From assembly GCA_004124295.1 (NCBI GenBank), contig SCKI01000011.1, forward strand, positions 30,924 through 94,923: DNA of 64,000 nucleotides. Direction: 5' to 3'. Below the pieces are notes generated by a model. That model did no database searches and had not been told where the DNA came from. It worked only from the letters and a program-made list of their open reading frames with translations. A program made the translations under genes and the position numbers. Below are positions 47,505 to 56,134 of the stretch, one piece after another. Source of the stretch: Fidelibacterota bacterium (GTDB lineage: Bacteria; Fidelibacterota; Marinisomatia; SCGC-AAA003-L08; TS1B11). The stretch's first letter is position 1. Each line of letters starts with the position of its first letter.

Positions 47505-50500
47505 ATGGGCCAGCCAAAGATGCACACCGAAACAGCATTTGAATCAGCCATAGAATTGACCTTGCTGGGTGGTACTGCACCCAAATCGGGACAGGATGGT
47601 CAGGCGGCAGAAAGGCCAGAAGTCGATTACGTAGGCGGTCCCACAGCTTACACGAAGGGCAACCCAGTCGACTTCGATCAGGACAGAGCCCTCGATCCAA
47701 CCGTCCTCATCCCCTTCATTCAGGAGACCCAGCCAGATGAATGGGGCTACCTCGAAAACCTCCATAAGGAGAAAACCAGCGATGTCCTCTTGGACGATCT
47801 GGTAAAGGCCATGGGGTCTGAGCATGAAGGCTGCCTGAAGGTCCTGAGACATGGGTTCAAGTGCTTCGGGAAACTATTCAAGGTCGCCTATTTCGCCCCT
47901 GCCACTTCCATGAATCCTGATATGGCGAATAAGTACGCCGCCAACCCCCTAACCGTCACCCGTCAGCTTAAGTATTCGACCCAGAACGAGAATTCCATTG
48001 ATATGGTGATCAGCCTGAATGGCCTGCCCCTGATTACCATCGAGCTGAAGAACCCTATGACCGGGCAAAACTGGAAGCACGCGGTGAAGCAGTACCGGCA
48101 GGATCGGGACCAAAAGGAGCTGATCTTCCAGTTTAAAAAGCGGACCCTGGTCCATTTTGCAGTAGACCCTGATGAAGTATACATGACCACCCAACTGAAA
48201 GGGCGATCTACGTTTTTCCTGCCTTTCAACAAAGGCAAAAATCGGGGTGCTGGGAATCCGGACAATCCCAATGGCTACAAGACCGCCTACCTCTGGGAGG
48301 AGGTACTCCAGCGTGATAGTTTAATGGATATCCTGGCGCGGTTTATTCACCTGCAAGTGGAAGAAAAAAAGATCGGTGGTAAGAAGATCAAAAAAGAGAC
48401 CATGATCTTTCCACGCTATCACCAGCTCGATGCAGTACGCAAGATAATTGCCGATGCTGAGGGCAAGGGTGTTGGTCGTCATTACCTGATCCATCATTCC
48501 GCAGGAAGCGGCAAAAGCAATTCCATCGCCTGGCTGGCCCATCGTCTGTCAACTCTCCATAATGATCAGGATGAAAAGATTTTCGATTCAGTTGTCGTCG
48601 TCACAGACCGATTGGTGCTTGATCAACAGCTCCAGAATACCATTTACCAATTTGAGCACAAGCAAGGGGTGGTGGAGAAGATCGATGAAGATTCCACCCA
48701 GCTCGCCAATGCTCTCATGTCCGGCACGCCCATTGTTATCACTACCCTGCAGAAATTTCCTTTCGTCACCGAGAAAGTAGGTGAACTCTCCTCCCGCAAG
48801 TACGCAGTTATCATCGATGAGGCCCATAGTTCCCAAGGTGGTGAGACAGCGATGGAGATGAAGAAAGTGCTCGGGGACGAGGCGACCATTAACCGCGAGG
48901 CCCGTGAAGCCGCTGGCCAAGAGCTACCTGATTATCAGGATGAGATTCTCAAGACCATGGACAGTCGGGGCACACAGCCCAATATCAGTTACTTTGCCTT
49001 CACAGCCACTCCCAAATACAAAACGATGGCAGTCTTTGGTAGACCCGGCCCCGATGGCAAGCCCAAGGAATTTCATCTCTACAGCATGCGTCAGGCCATT
49101 GAGGAAAAATTTATCCTCGATGTGCTCAAGCACTACACAACCTATAAAACCTACTACAGATTGGTTAAGTCAATTGAAGATGATCCCGAAGTAGATAAGA
49201 GGAAGGCTTCGAGGGCATTGGCGCGTTACGTCAGTTTTCATCCCCACAACATTGCCCAGAAGACCGAAGTGATGATGGAGCATTTCTGGCATTTCACGCG
49301 GCACAAGATTGGTGGCCGGGCTAAGGCCATGGTGGTCACCTCCAGCCGACTTCATGCGGTCCGGTATAAGCTGGCCTTTGATGAATACATCGAGAAAAAG
49401 GGATATACGGGTATCAAGATTCTGGTTGCTTTCTCCGGTAAGGTTCTTGATCCTGACGCCCCCGGAGTGGAGTATAGCGAAGTTGAAATGAATGAGGGCA
49501 TGAAGGAGAAGAAGCTGCCCGAGCATTTCGCGTCAGATGAATACCAAGTGCTCCTTGTAGCCGAGAAATATCAGACCGGCTTTGATCAACCTCTGCTCCA
49601 CACGATGTACGTCGATAAGCGTCTGGCCGGAATTCAGGCTGTGCAGACGCTGAGTCGCCTGAACAGGATGCATCTGGGGAAGGAGGATACGTTTGTCCTC
49701 GACTTCGTGAATAAGCCAGAGGAAATCCTGGAGGCCTTTGCCCCCTACTATGAGCAAACTTTGGTCGGAGAGGAATCTGAAGTGCGCCAGCTTTATGAGC
49801 TGCAGGCAAAACTTGATCAGGAGCAGGTCTACTACCATGAGGAAATAGAGGAGTTCGCAAAGGTATTCTATAAGCCGGTCGTCAATCAGACTCCTACAGA
49901 CCACAAGAAGATGAACACCTGTATCGATCCGGCAGTCAGTCGCTTCAAAGCCCTTGATGAGGAAAAGCAGGAAGAGTTCCGCAAAGAGCTGGTGGCCTAC
50001 CGAAACCTATACGCGTTCATGTCGCAGATAATTCCTTTTCACGATGATGATCTTGAGAAGCTCTATGCCTACATCCGCTTTCTCCTGAAGAAGCTACCCC
50101 ACAGGAATGTTGGTCCGGAATACGACTTTGGTAGTGATGTTGACCTTAAGTATTACCGCCTCAAAAAGATGAGTGAGGGGGCCATTGACCTTTCGAGCGA
50201 TGGTGAGGTCTCGGGTCCAGTGGAGGTGGGTACTGGGACAGCGAAAGATCAGAAAATAGAATTGTCGCAGATAATCGATACGCTCAATGAGCGGTTTGGT
50301 ACCGACTTTAAAATTGCAGACCAGCTCTTTTTCGATTCAGTTCGAGAGGATGCGATTGCCGATACCGCCCTACGTCAGGCGGCCAAGGCCAATTCCCTGG
50401 AAAATTTCGGTTTCGTTTTCGGCAAAGCATTAGAGAGCCTTTTCATTGATCGTATGGATCAGAATGAAGAGATCACTGCCAAGTACTTGAACGAAGAGAA

Positions 50501-50573
50501 TTTCAAAGCAATCGTTACTAAGATGCTCCAGAGACAGGTATACGAGCAGATCAACAGTGAAACCGCTGTGTGA
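47505..50573 (+). CDS. hsdR: Type I restriction endonuclease subunit HsdR
   Basis: The 1022-residue restriction/translocase subunit. The N-terminal PD-(D/E)XK nuclease has Asp166 (SIDMVIS) and Glu180-x-Lys182 (TIELKNP). The superfamily 2 motor follows, with Walker A HSAGSGKS at 331-338, DEAH in IIDEAHSSQ, the FTATP motif and the QTLSRLNRM motif VI. The C-terminal helical region binds the methyltransferase core. It cuts unmodified DNA far from the recognition site after ATP-driven translocation. It is the last gene of the hsd operon; a 9-base-pair hairpin lies about 93 bases downstream. Confidence 0.95.
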   Translation: MGQPKMHTETAFESAIELTLLGGTAPKSGQDGQAAERPEVDYVGGPTAYTKGNPVDFDQDRALDPTVLIPFIQETQPDEWGYLENLHKEKTSDVLLDDLVKAMGSEHEGCLKVLRHGFKCFGKLFKVAYFAPATSMNPDMANKYAANPLTVTRQLKYSTQNENSIDMVISLNGLPLITIELKNPMTGQNWKHAVKQYRQDRDQKELIFQFKKRTLVHFAVDPDEVYMTTQLKGRSTFFLPFNKGKNRGAGNPDNPNGYKTAYLWEEVLQRDSLMDILARFIHLQVEEKKIGGKKIKKETMIFPRYHQLDAVRKIIADAEGKGVGRHYLIHHSAGSGKSNSIAWLAHRLSTLHNDQDEKIFDSVVVVTDRLVLDQQLQNTIYQFEHKQGVVEKIDEDSTQLANALMSGTPIVITTLQKFPFVTEKVGELSSRKYAVIIDEAHSSQGGETAMEMKKVLGDEATINREAREAAGQELPDYQDEILKTMDSRGTQPNISYFAFTATPKYKTMAVFGRPGPDGKPKEFHLYSMRQAIEEKFILDVLKHYTTYKTYYRLVKSIEDDPEVDKRKASRALARYVSFHPHNIAQKTEVMMEHFWHFTRHKIGGRAKAMVVTSSRLHAVRYKLAFDEYIEKKGYTGIKILVAFSGKVLDPDAPGVEYSEVEMNEGMKEKKLPEHFASDEYQVLLVAEKYQTGFDQPLLHTMYVDKRLAGIQAVQTLSRLNRMHLGKEDTFVLDFVNKPEEILEAFAPYYEQTLVGEESEVRQLYELQAKLDQEQVYYHEEIEEFAKVFYKPVVNQTPTDHKKMNTCIDPAVSRFKALDEEKQEEFRKELVAYRNLYAFMSQIIPFHDDDLEKLYAYIRFLLKKLPHRNVGPEYDFGSDVDLKYYRLKKMSEGAIDLSSDGEVSGPVEVGTGTAKDQKIELSQIIDTLNERFGTDFKIADQLFFDSVREDAIADTALRQAAKANSLENFGFVFGKALESLFIDRMDQNEEITAKYLNEENFKAIVTKMLQRQVYEQINSETAV

Positions 50574-50665
50574 TACCTCACATGTGATTTTAAAAAAATA
50601 TCCGATTCTTGCACCAACTCGCCTTTCTCGAATTTGTTACAAACCACTAATTCATACCCTCATTG

Positions 50666-50870
50666 ATTGCCGGGTTGCCCGGCAATAACTTTTCATAGCG
50701 ATCAGGCACCGAATATCGGTTGTCTAAGATAACCCTGAAATCCTCTCATAGAGACGGATTCGGGCGGGAAGCATTCTTCCCCCCTGAATATGTCCGAGAG
50801 GATGTCTTGCGGTGCCTGATCGCTCAAGTGCCCGAGTCCTTCAGGGGGGATGTTATCTTAACCCTCCCGC
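50666..50870 (+). promoter_or_regulatory. Highly self-complementary leader upstream of the PLD gene
   Basis: A short strong hairpin (ATTGCCGGG/CCCGGCAAT, 50666-50686) is followed by an exact 15-base inverted repeat, AGCGATCAGGCACCG at 50697-50711 with its complement at 50810-50824. Inside and across this lie further exact pairs: ATCCTCTC 50740 with GAGAGGAT 50796, CCCCCCTGAA 50779 with 50840-50849, TAAGATAAC 50725 with 50852-50860, and GCGGGA 50764 with 50865. Some pairings cross one another, so alternative folds are possible. The PLD gene starts 32 bases downstream. It may be a structured RNA, an attenuator or a remnant of an inverted-repeat element. Confidence 0.6.
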
Positions 50871-50901
50871 AGGCTCGTTAAACCTCAATGGGAGTAGCGC
50901 C

Positions 50902-51912
50902 ATGAGCCTCATCACAAGCAATCCACTTCAAGAATTTTATGATTCACTGGGCAAATCGCCCGTTAAGCAACTTCAGGTCGCAAGCCCGTACATCACCAAA
51001 CCGGGCGCGCGCATGCTCATTGAAGAGTTCGGTCGGAAGCGGACGAAGTTTCAAGTACTCACAAACCTGTCCGATTTCAATGTAGCGCTCTCACTGTCCA
51101 ATCCCATAGCCCCGATTCTCGAACTGATGAAAAAGTTTGGTGATCGAGTTGAAATCAAGAGTCATCCAATGTTGCATGCCAAGATTTACCTGTGTGATGG
51201 GAAAGCTGCAATACTCGGATCAAGCAATCTGACCTTAGGAGGTATGGAGCGTAACGCTGAACTTAATTGGCTTGTTCGAGGCGCAAAGAAGGAAGATCGA
51301 AATGAGCTAAGTAATCTGGCTACCTGGTTCACCCATCGGTGGGGGGAGGCCAGCGGGCCATTATCAGTGGAGCGACTGATGGCCATCGAGATGGCATGGG
51401 AAAAGCGGCAAAGACAGCTGATGGGGATATTTGGCAGCCTGTTCCCCGAGCCAAGGCTTGGGGGCGATTACTGGGGCAAAGTGCATGAGATCACAGGGAA
51501 GAAGTTGTGGAAATTGGACGAAATTGGGAAACTTCTGACCGTTAAGGATGACGCCAATGCTCAGAACACATATCAGAAGTTGGTTTTCCTGGAAAATTTG
51601 GGTCTTATTGAATTTGATGATAAAACCGTCATTAGTCGCGGTGTTGTGAAATCACCGTTAGAGATGTACCGCTTGCTCGAGCAGGGGCATTTAGAAGTTT
51701 CACTTAAAGCAATTCTGAAATGCTTTCCGTCGGGCAAAAAAGGCTATCGGTCTTACACGAACATATCAAAGGCATTGGGAATTCCCAATGATGAATATCT
51801 TCATGTGCCGGTCCTTTGGCTCAAGTCACTGGGTTATCTCAAACGTCGCCAAGGGAGCAGCCCCCACGAGTTCTCGCTCACTCAACTTGTTAAAGAACTT
51901 GATATCGCCTGA
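50902..51912 (+). CDS. PLD-like (single HKD) phosphodiesterase-domain protein
   Basis: A 336-residue protein. The N-terminal half is a phospholipase D-type domain with one HKD-like motif: His92, Lys94 and Asp99 in HAKIYLCDG, then GSSNLT. Single-motif PLD proteins usually dimerise to act, and bacterial relatives include nucleases such as Nuc and restriction enzymes. The C-terminal half has a helix-turn-helix-like segment (about residues 190-260) and may bind DNA. I use ATG 50902, preceded by GGAG, rather than an in-frame GTG at 50812 that lies in the structured leader. It probably belongs with the restriction locus. Confidence 0.72.
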   Translation: MSLITSNPLQEFYDSLGKSPVKQLQVASPYITKPGARMLIEEFGRKRTKFQVLTNLSDFNVALSLSNPIAPILELMKKFGDRVEIKSHPMLHAKIYLCDGKAAILGSSNLTLGGMERNAELNWLVRGAKKEDRNELSNLATWFTHRWGEASGPLSVERLMAIEMAWEKRQRQLMGIFGSLFPEPRLGGDYWGKVHEITGKKLWKLDEIGKLLTVKDDANAQNTYQKLVFLENLGLIEFDDKTVISRGVVKSPLEMYRLLEQGHLEVSLKAILKCFPSGKKGYRSYTNISKALGIPNDEYLHVPVLWLKSLGYLKRRQGSSPHEFSLTQLVKELDIA

Positions 51913-52427
51913 CAAATACATATATGCCGTTCCCCTCTATACCAGAAATTATTTCGGCTCAGATTTGAATTAATTACTGCTCAGGAAAAATAATTTCCTA
52001 ATTATATAACCTTCTGCTGTCTTCCTGTTAGACGCTTACTACAAAATATATAGAAACAGAAAAGCGCCTGATGAAGCACCCCTCCTGGGCAATCTTTTCG
52101 TTGACAAAATAGCTGCTCTCTGATGAAGATCGTCCCATTGTATGATCCCAGATGATGGATTTATAGTATCAATGTGAGGGAAAATTCAGGGTAGAGCGAA
52201 TGCCACATATTATATATCTAAACCCTGCCTATAGATCAGATTGCTCACTGCATGGTAAACCCCCTTTTCACGACGGCAGATCGATGCACCAGAACGCTCA
52301 TAGACCGGAATTTATGGATTGAATTGTTGGTAGTATGGTGTTGGTGTAGGCGGTCATTTCTTGCCAGCCGTCTATCATAACGGTCGAAATAATAGGGTGA
52401 ACTCAACACTCAGGAATGGAGAAATAA
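51913..52427. other. Intergenic stretch, no gene seen
   Basis: About 515 AT-rich bases between the PLD and DUF932 genes. Both strands hold only short frames without ribosome sites, and I see no repeats or strong hairpins. It may hold the promoter of the DUF932 gene, whose ATG follows an AATGGAGA sequence at the right edge. Confidence 0.5.
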
Positions 52428-53183
52428 ATGGATATATCCGAATACATGTTCCCGGTTGTTGAACGACCGGTAGCACCCCATGACCTGGAAAATCAATCCG
52501 GCTTTGTCAACGGTAATGAATTCATTAATCAGTACAAGGCAATTGTTAGAGAGGATACCGATGAGATCATCAGCGTGGTGAAACAGTCATATAATCTCAT
52601 CCCAAATGAGACCTTGATTAGCAGTCTTCTCGATCACCTTAGGCGCTTGGGAATCATTTCGTACATCGATGAAGGACACTCCTTCGTAAATAGCCACCGC
52701 ATGCGCCTGCAGGTCACGTTCCCGGGCATCACGATCAAAGACGGTGATACTGAAATTGCCCAATGCCTGTTTTTAAGCAATTCATACGACAGGACTGAGC
52801 CCATTAGAATCGCATTCGGAGGTGTCCGGTTTACTTGTGAGAATGGCATGGTGTTTCGGGAAATATTAGCGCAGCATTCAGCGAGACATACTCAAGGATT
52901 CAGAATGGATCATTATCTTGAGCAGGGCCTTAGATCAGCCCAAGAGAATTGGCCATCGGTCGAACGACGGATTATGGCTTTGGCCTCGACCCCGGTGAAA
53001 GCGGAGTTATACGATCGCATCTATCGTGCGCTGGGCTTGAGCTTTACAGATATGATCCTCGCAGCCCTTCCAGAAACCCACTGGCAGGTCTACAACGAGG
53101 CAACATGGATCGTTTCACATCAGATCGCTAAAGAGAAGAGGGCGGACTACCAAGAGGCCTTAAGCAGGGCATTTGAACTATGA
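52428..53183 (+). CDS. DUF932-family phage/plasmid-related protein
   Basis: A 251-residue cytoplasmic protein resembling DUF932 proteins. It shows YNLIPNETLISSLLDHL, a HRMRLQVTFPG strand, then SYDRTEPIRIAFGGVRFTCENGMVF, with the conserved CxNGMV segment typical of that family. DUF932 proteins are common on plasmids, phages and integrative elements but have no established biochemical role. It is followed after about 50 bases by a 52-residue acidic protein. Family assignment is fairly secure; function is unknown. Confidence 0.75.
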   Translation: MDISEYMFPVVERPVAPHDLENQSGFVNGNEFINQYKAIVREDTDEIISVVKQSYNLIPNETLISSLLDHLRRLGIISYIDEGHSFVNSHRMRLQVTFPGITIKDGDTEIAQCLFLSNSYDRTEPIRIAFGGVRFTCENGMVFREILAQHSARHTQGFRMDHYLEQGLRSAQENWPSVERRIMALASTPVKAELYDRIYRALGLSFTDMILAALPETHWQVYNEATWIVSHQIAKEKRADYQEALSRAFEL

Positions 53184-53233
53184 ACAACAGTCCGTCTACG
53201 GTGACACTCATTTTATACCGAAGGAGGCAATTA

Positions 53234-53392
53234 ATGGACGATGAAAAACTATTTCGGCTGGCTGAGAAATTCGTCGCTTTGTGTCAGGAATTTTTAAAAT
53301 TAGTAAGTGAATCCGAGCTTGAATGTGATGCCGAAGATGATGATCTGAATTTGGGGGATTGGGATGAATCTGAGGATGAGATTCCACCTTGA
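53234..53392 (+). CDS. Small acidic protein (52 aa)
   Basis: A 52-residue protein begins MDDEKLFRLAEKFVALC at an ATG preceded by a strong AAGGAGG ribosome site (about eight bases). The second half is almost entirely Asp/Glu (ECDAEDDDLNLGDWDESEDE), giving a strongly negative tail. This charge pattern resembles DNA-mimic or chaperone-like small proteins of mobile elements, but no family is recognised. It is probably co-transcribed with the DUF932 gene. Confidence 0.6.
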   Translation: MDDEKLFRLAEKFVALCQEFLKLVSESELECDAEDDDLNLGDWDESEDEIPP

Positions 53393-54579
53393 ACAAGATA
53401 TTGGATGCCAGCGTGGCATAGCGATCTTCAAGGGTCCCACATAACAAAAAGCCCCATCCAGAAAAAGAGGCTTCCCTCTCTCCTCGGTGGGTCAATACTG
53501 AAAATGCGAAAAATAGGCAATTTCGGGACTACTCATTTGCGAATTTCCTCGACGACAAACGAATTTTGCGTGTTTATAAAGTTCAACCAGTTCCATAATT
53601 GCCAAAATGTCAAAATATCAATGTGTTTCACAGACCTACGAAAAATGTGAGCGACTGCCCGTTATCGAGGAGATTAGTGGAAAAATATGAAGTTCTGGAT
53701 CAACATGAATTTTCCAGTCCCGGGTTAGTTTCGGAACTCCTTTAGTTGTTTTTTGGGTTAGAGCGGAGATTCTCGAATCCTTAACAGCCGTTGGTCATAT
53801 CCTAACTCTCAAATCTGATGGGGGCATCATCCTGAGTTTCGGGACACGGCCCATCAAACATTTGCACGAAACGAGGCCTCATGCAGAGGCGAAATACTTT
53901 TTTATCGAGGGGAGTGACAAAAGCGAGGCAAGGCCAGCCTTCTCCTGCGCACGCGCGAGGGGCCAAAATTTTGGGAATCTTCCTATTTCATTCTTGGCGT
54001 GTTATTGAATTATCACCCCAGATTGGGCGATCCTCCTCAGCAGCGGGCAGTATTTCATCGGGGGATTCGGCGAGCAATGTCTGCATTGTTGAATTTTAGG
54101 GCAGAAATTTTGATGAATTATGGGACTCGCCCTGAAGCGCATCCGCTTACTATAGCCAGTATCAATTGATCGCCTACGAATCGCGAGAGATAGGGCTGTG
54201 ACATTTAGTTCACAACACCCTCGGAGAAGTGACAATAGTGTCACAGCACATTTGTTCCAATTACCATCGTGCTGACACCAGCGTAACTTATATCAGGCGG
54301 CTGACCTTCGGCCGATGGTGAAGAGACAATCATTTCCCTTGAGGGCCTGCCGCCAATTATTTTTTCAAGGGATGACCAAAGGGAGTCTACATGGACGAAC
54401 GGAATAAAGAATTCTTGAGGAATATCGAATTTATTGTCCGCATGAATTATAGAGGATAATGACCCAATATGCCGGGCCTCAGTTCAATTTTCGGTATCGG
54501 TCAATTTCTTAGGTAATATTTTGTACCATTCTAGCCAGAAAGTCCTCCTAGACAGTTTCCTGTGCGAGGGATGATCTAG
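53393..54579. other. 1.2-kb stretch without a supportable gene
   Basis: Several short open frames exist on both strands, but none combines a ribosome site, coherent composition and a recognisable motif. A 22-codon frame at about 54391 (MDERNKEFLRNIEF) is too short to support. This is the largest empty region of the element and may be decayed coding DNA, a non-coding RNA locus or an origin region. No repeats stand out. Confidence 0.4.
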
Positions 54580-55386
54580 ATGCTTTTTCTTACTCATAGG
54601 GTTGATTTACTGATGGAAATCACTAAGCGGCAGGGAGTGACCGCTTACTCAAGCTTATGGGAACAGACCCAGAATTCAATCACTGAGATCCCGCTTGCAC
54701 AAGTTGGCTTTTGGCTTAAGCTAAAAAGCCCGATTTCTCGGTTTTCATCCGAAGCGTTTATTCTAGATATTGAGAAGCGATTTACCAAATTAAACTGGAC
54801 GAAATTCGATGATGAGACAGGCAAGCCAGATTGGAATCCAATTAAGTCTGCATGGGAGCTATCCGTCGGCGAGGTAATCGTTAAATATTTACACACCCAC
54901 GATGATGATTTCGACAAATCAACAAGTCTGAAAGATAAACTATACAATGCTATGTTATCTCATGATCTGCAAAAACGGATGTGTGCTTGGCTAAATGAGC
55001 AAGAACTGAGAAGAGTTGCGGATCAGATTAGTTCACTTAGTGATCGTAATGACATCCTTGTCAACAAGCGTCGAGAATTCCTTGAATCGTGCAGGACACT
55101 ATTGACTGATTGGTTTGCAGGCTCGGATATGCCGATTCCCAGGGTTGATTCGATGCCAGAGCAAGAATCCTTGAAAAAACAATTTGAAGATTTATTCGAC
55201 CGATTCTTAAACGACCCCAATGCAGATCCAAGTGAGGTTCAGCGAATACTTGGGGATAAGGCCCGATGGAAGAATCCCTCCCAATATCTTCATCAGTCGA
55301 AGCGAAAACGTAATCTCTCCACCAAGGAACTTAAACAGCGTACTGGCTTCACCTGGATTGATCCCAAAGGGACGTCAAAGGACTAA
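54580..55386 (+). CDS. Hypothetical protein
   Basis: A 268-residue soluble protein of no recognised family. It is helical and charged, with ITKRQGVTAYSSLWEQTQ near the start, an acidic HTHDDDFD segment at about residue 108, and a Lys/Arg-rich C-terminus (QSKRKRNLSTKELKQRTGF) that could bind nucleic acid. The ATG at 54580 follows a GAGGGA; an ATG at 54613 is an alternative start. It stands alone between two non-coding stretches, upstream of the replication genes of the element. Confidence 0.55.
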   Translation: MLFLTHRVDLLMEITKRQGVTAYSSLWEQTQNSITEIPLAQVGFWLKLKSPISRFSSEAFILDIEKRFTKLNWTKFDDETGKPDWNPIKSAWELSVGEVIVKYLHTHDDDFDKSTSLKDKLYNAMLSHDLQKRMCAWLNEQELRRVADQISSLSDRNDILVNKRREFLESCRTLLTDWFAGSDMPIPRVDSMPEQESLKKQFEDLFDRFLNDPNADPSEVQRILGDKARWKNPSQYLHQSKRKRNLSTKELKQRTGFTWIDPKGTSKD

Positions 55387-55546
55387 ACTCAGAAAATTAG
55401 TTTGCATCTTAGTTTCGCGTCCTTCGATCAAATCCTCTCAAACTAAATCCTGGCGGCGTATCTTAGTTTTTGAACTGAGAATTGCCGCTCAATAATTTTC
55501 ATTCGTCTTCGTCGATAAATATCGGCATCTATTAATAAAAGCAGCG

Positions 55547-55581
55547 CCAGCGGCGAAATCCTGGGAGGATTTCGCCGCTGG
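55547..55581 (+). other. Perfect 15-bp hairpin
   Basis: CCAGCGGCGAAATCC pairs with its exact complement GGATTTCGCCGCTGG across a five-base loop (TGGGA). No T-run follows on the plus strand. It lies in the 240-base gap between the 268-residue gene and the Toprim remnant. It could be a bidirectional terminator without U-tail, a protein-binding site or a single-strand origin. Confidence 0.7.
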
Positions 55582-55626
55582 ACCATCTTCGGGATTACGA
55601 AGGATCGGTCATTATTCCCCTGGCTT

Positions 55627-56134
55627 ATGAAAATTAGAAATATTAAGTCTGCAAGTACTGAAGCCGCCGCACGGGTTCCAGCCATTCCACCCGGCGCCAG
55701 AATCAAAGGCGCGTATCATCTCCTCGGTGAGCCCAAGAATCTTATATATCTTGCTGTCGATTACTTCTCAGCCACGAACATTTACGAGTTGACCGATGAA
55801 GCGGTCGTGGCTGCTTTTGCTGATAAAAATCTGCTGCCGGTAGCGCAAACGATTCCCTGTAGCCGAATTAATGGTTATCGGGAATGATAATCGAGGGGAA
55901 TTCGACCCATGCAGGAATCACGCGTTTGAAATGGCTGTGGCGATGAATTGTCGTGTGGTGATACCCCAGTTCAACCACGGCAAAATCCGATCAAGCTTCC
56001 AAGAGCTGGCTGACTTGTCTGGATCTGAGAAGGCGCACGAAGTCCAAATGTACGCTAGCGGAAGCCATACTGAACAGTTCACGATGTACGATTTAGTCGA
56101 CGGAGGTAAATCCACTGCCCATGAGAAATCCTGA
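55627..56134 (+). pseudogene. Frameshifted, degenerate Toprim-domain (plasmid/phage primase-like) gene
   Basis: Two overlapping frames reconstruct one Toprim-type domain. The first covers GARIKGAYHLLGEPKNLIYL and EAVVAAFADKNLLPVAQTI. The second continues with FPVAELMVIGNDN and ends after IRSSFQELADL. In intact relatives these segments are contiguous (AxFxxGNLxxVA then a DxD-type strand, then FNDL). The switch happens around 55848-55852 by one base. The usual catalytic Glu and Asp positions read VD and GNDN, so the domain looks inactive even apart from the frameshift. It directly precedes an intact primase gene that overlaps its end. Confidence 0.65.
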
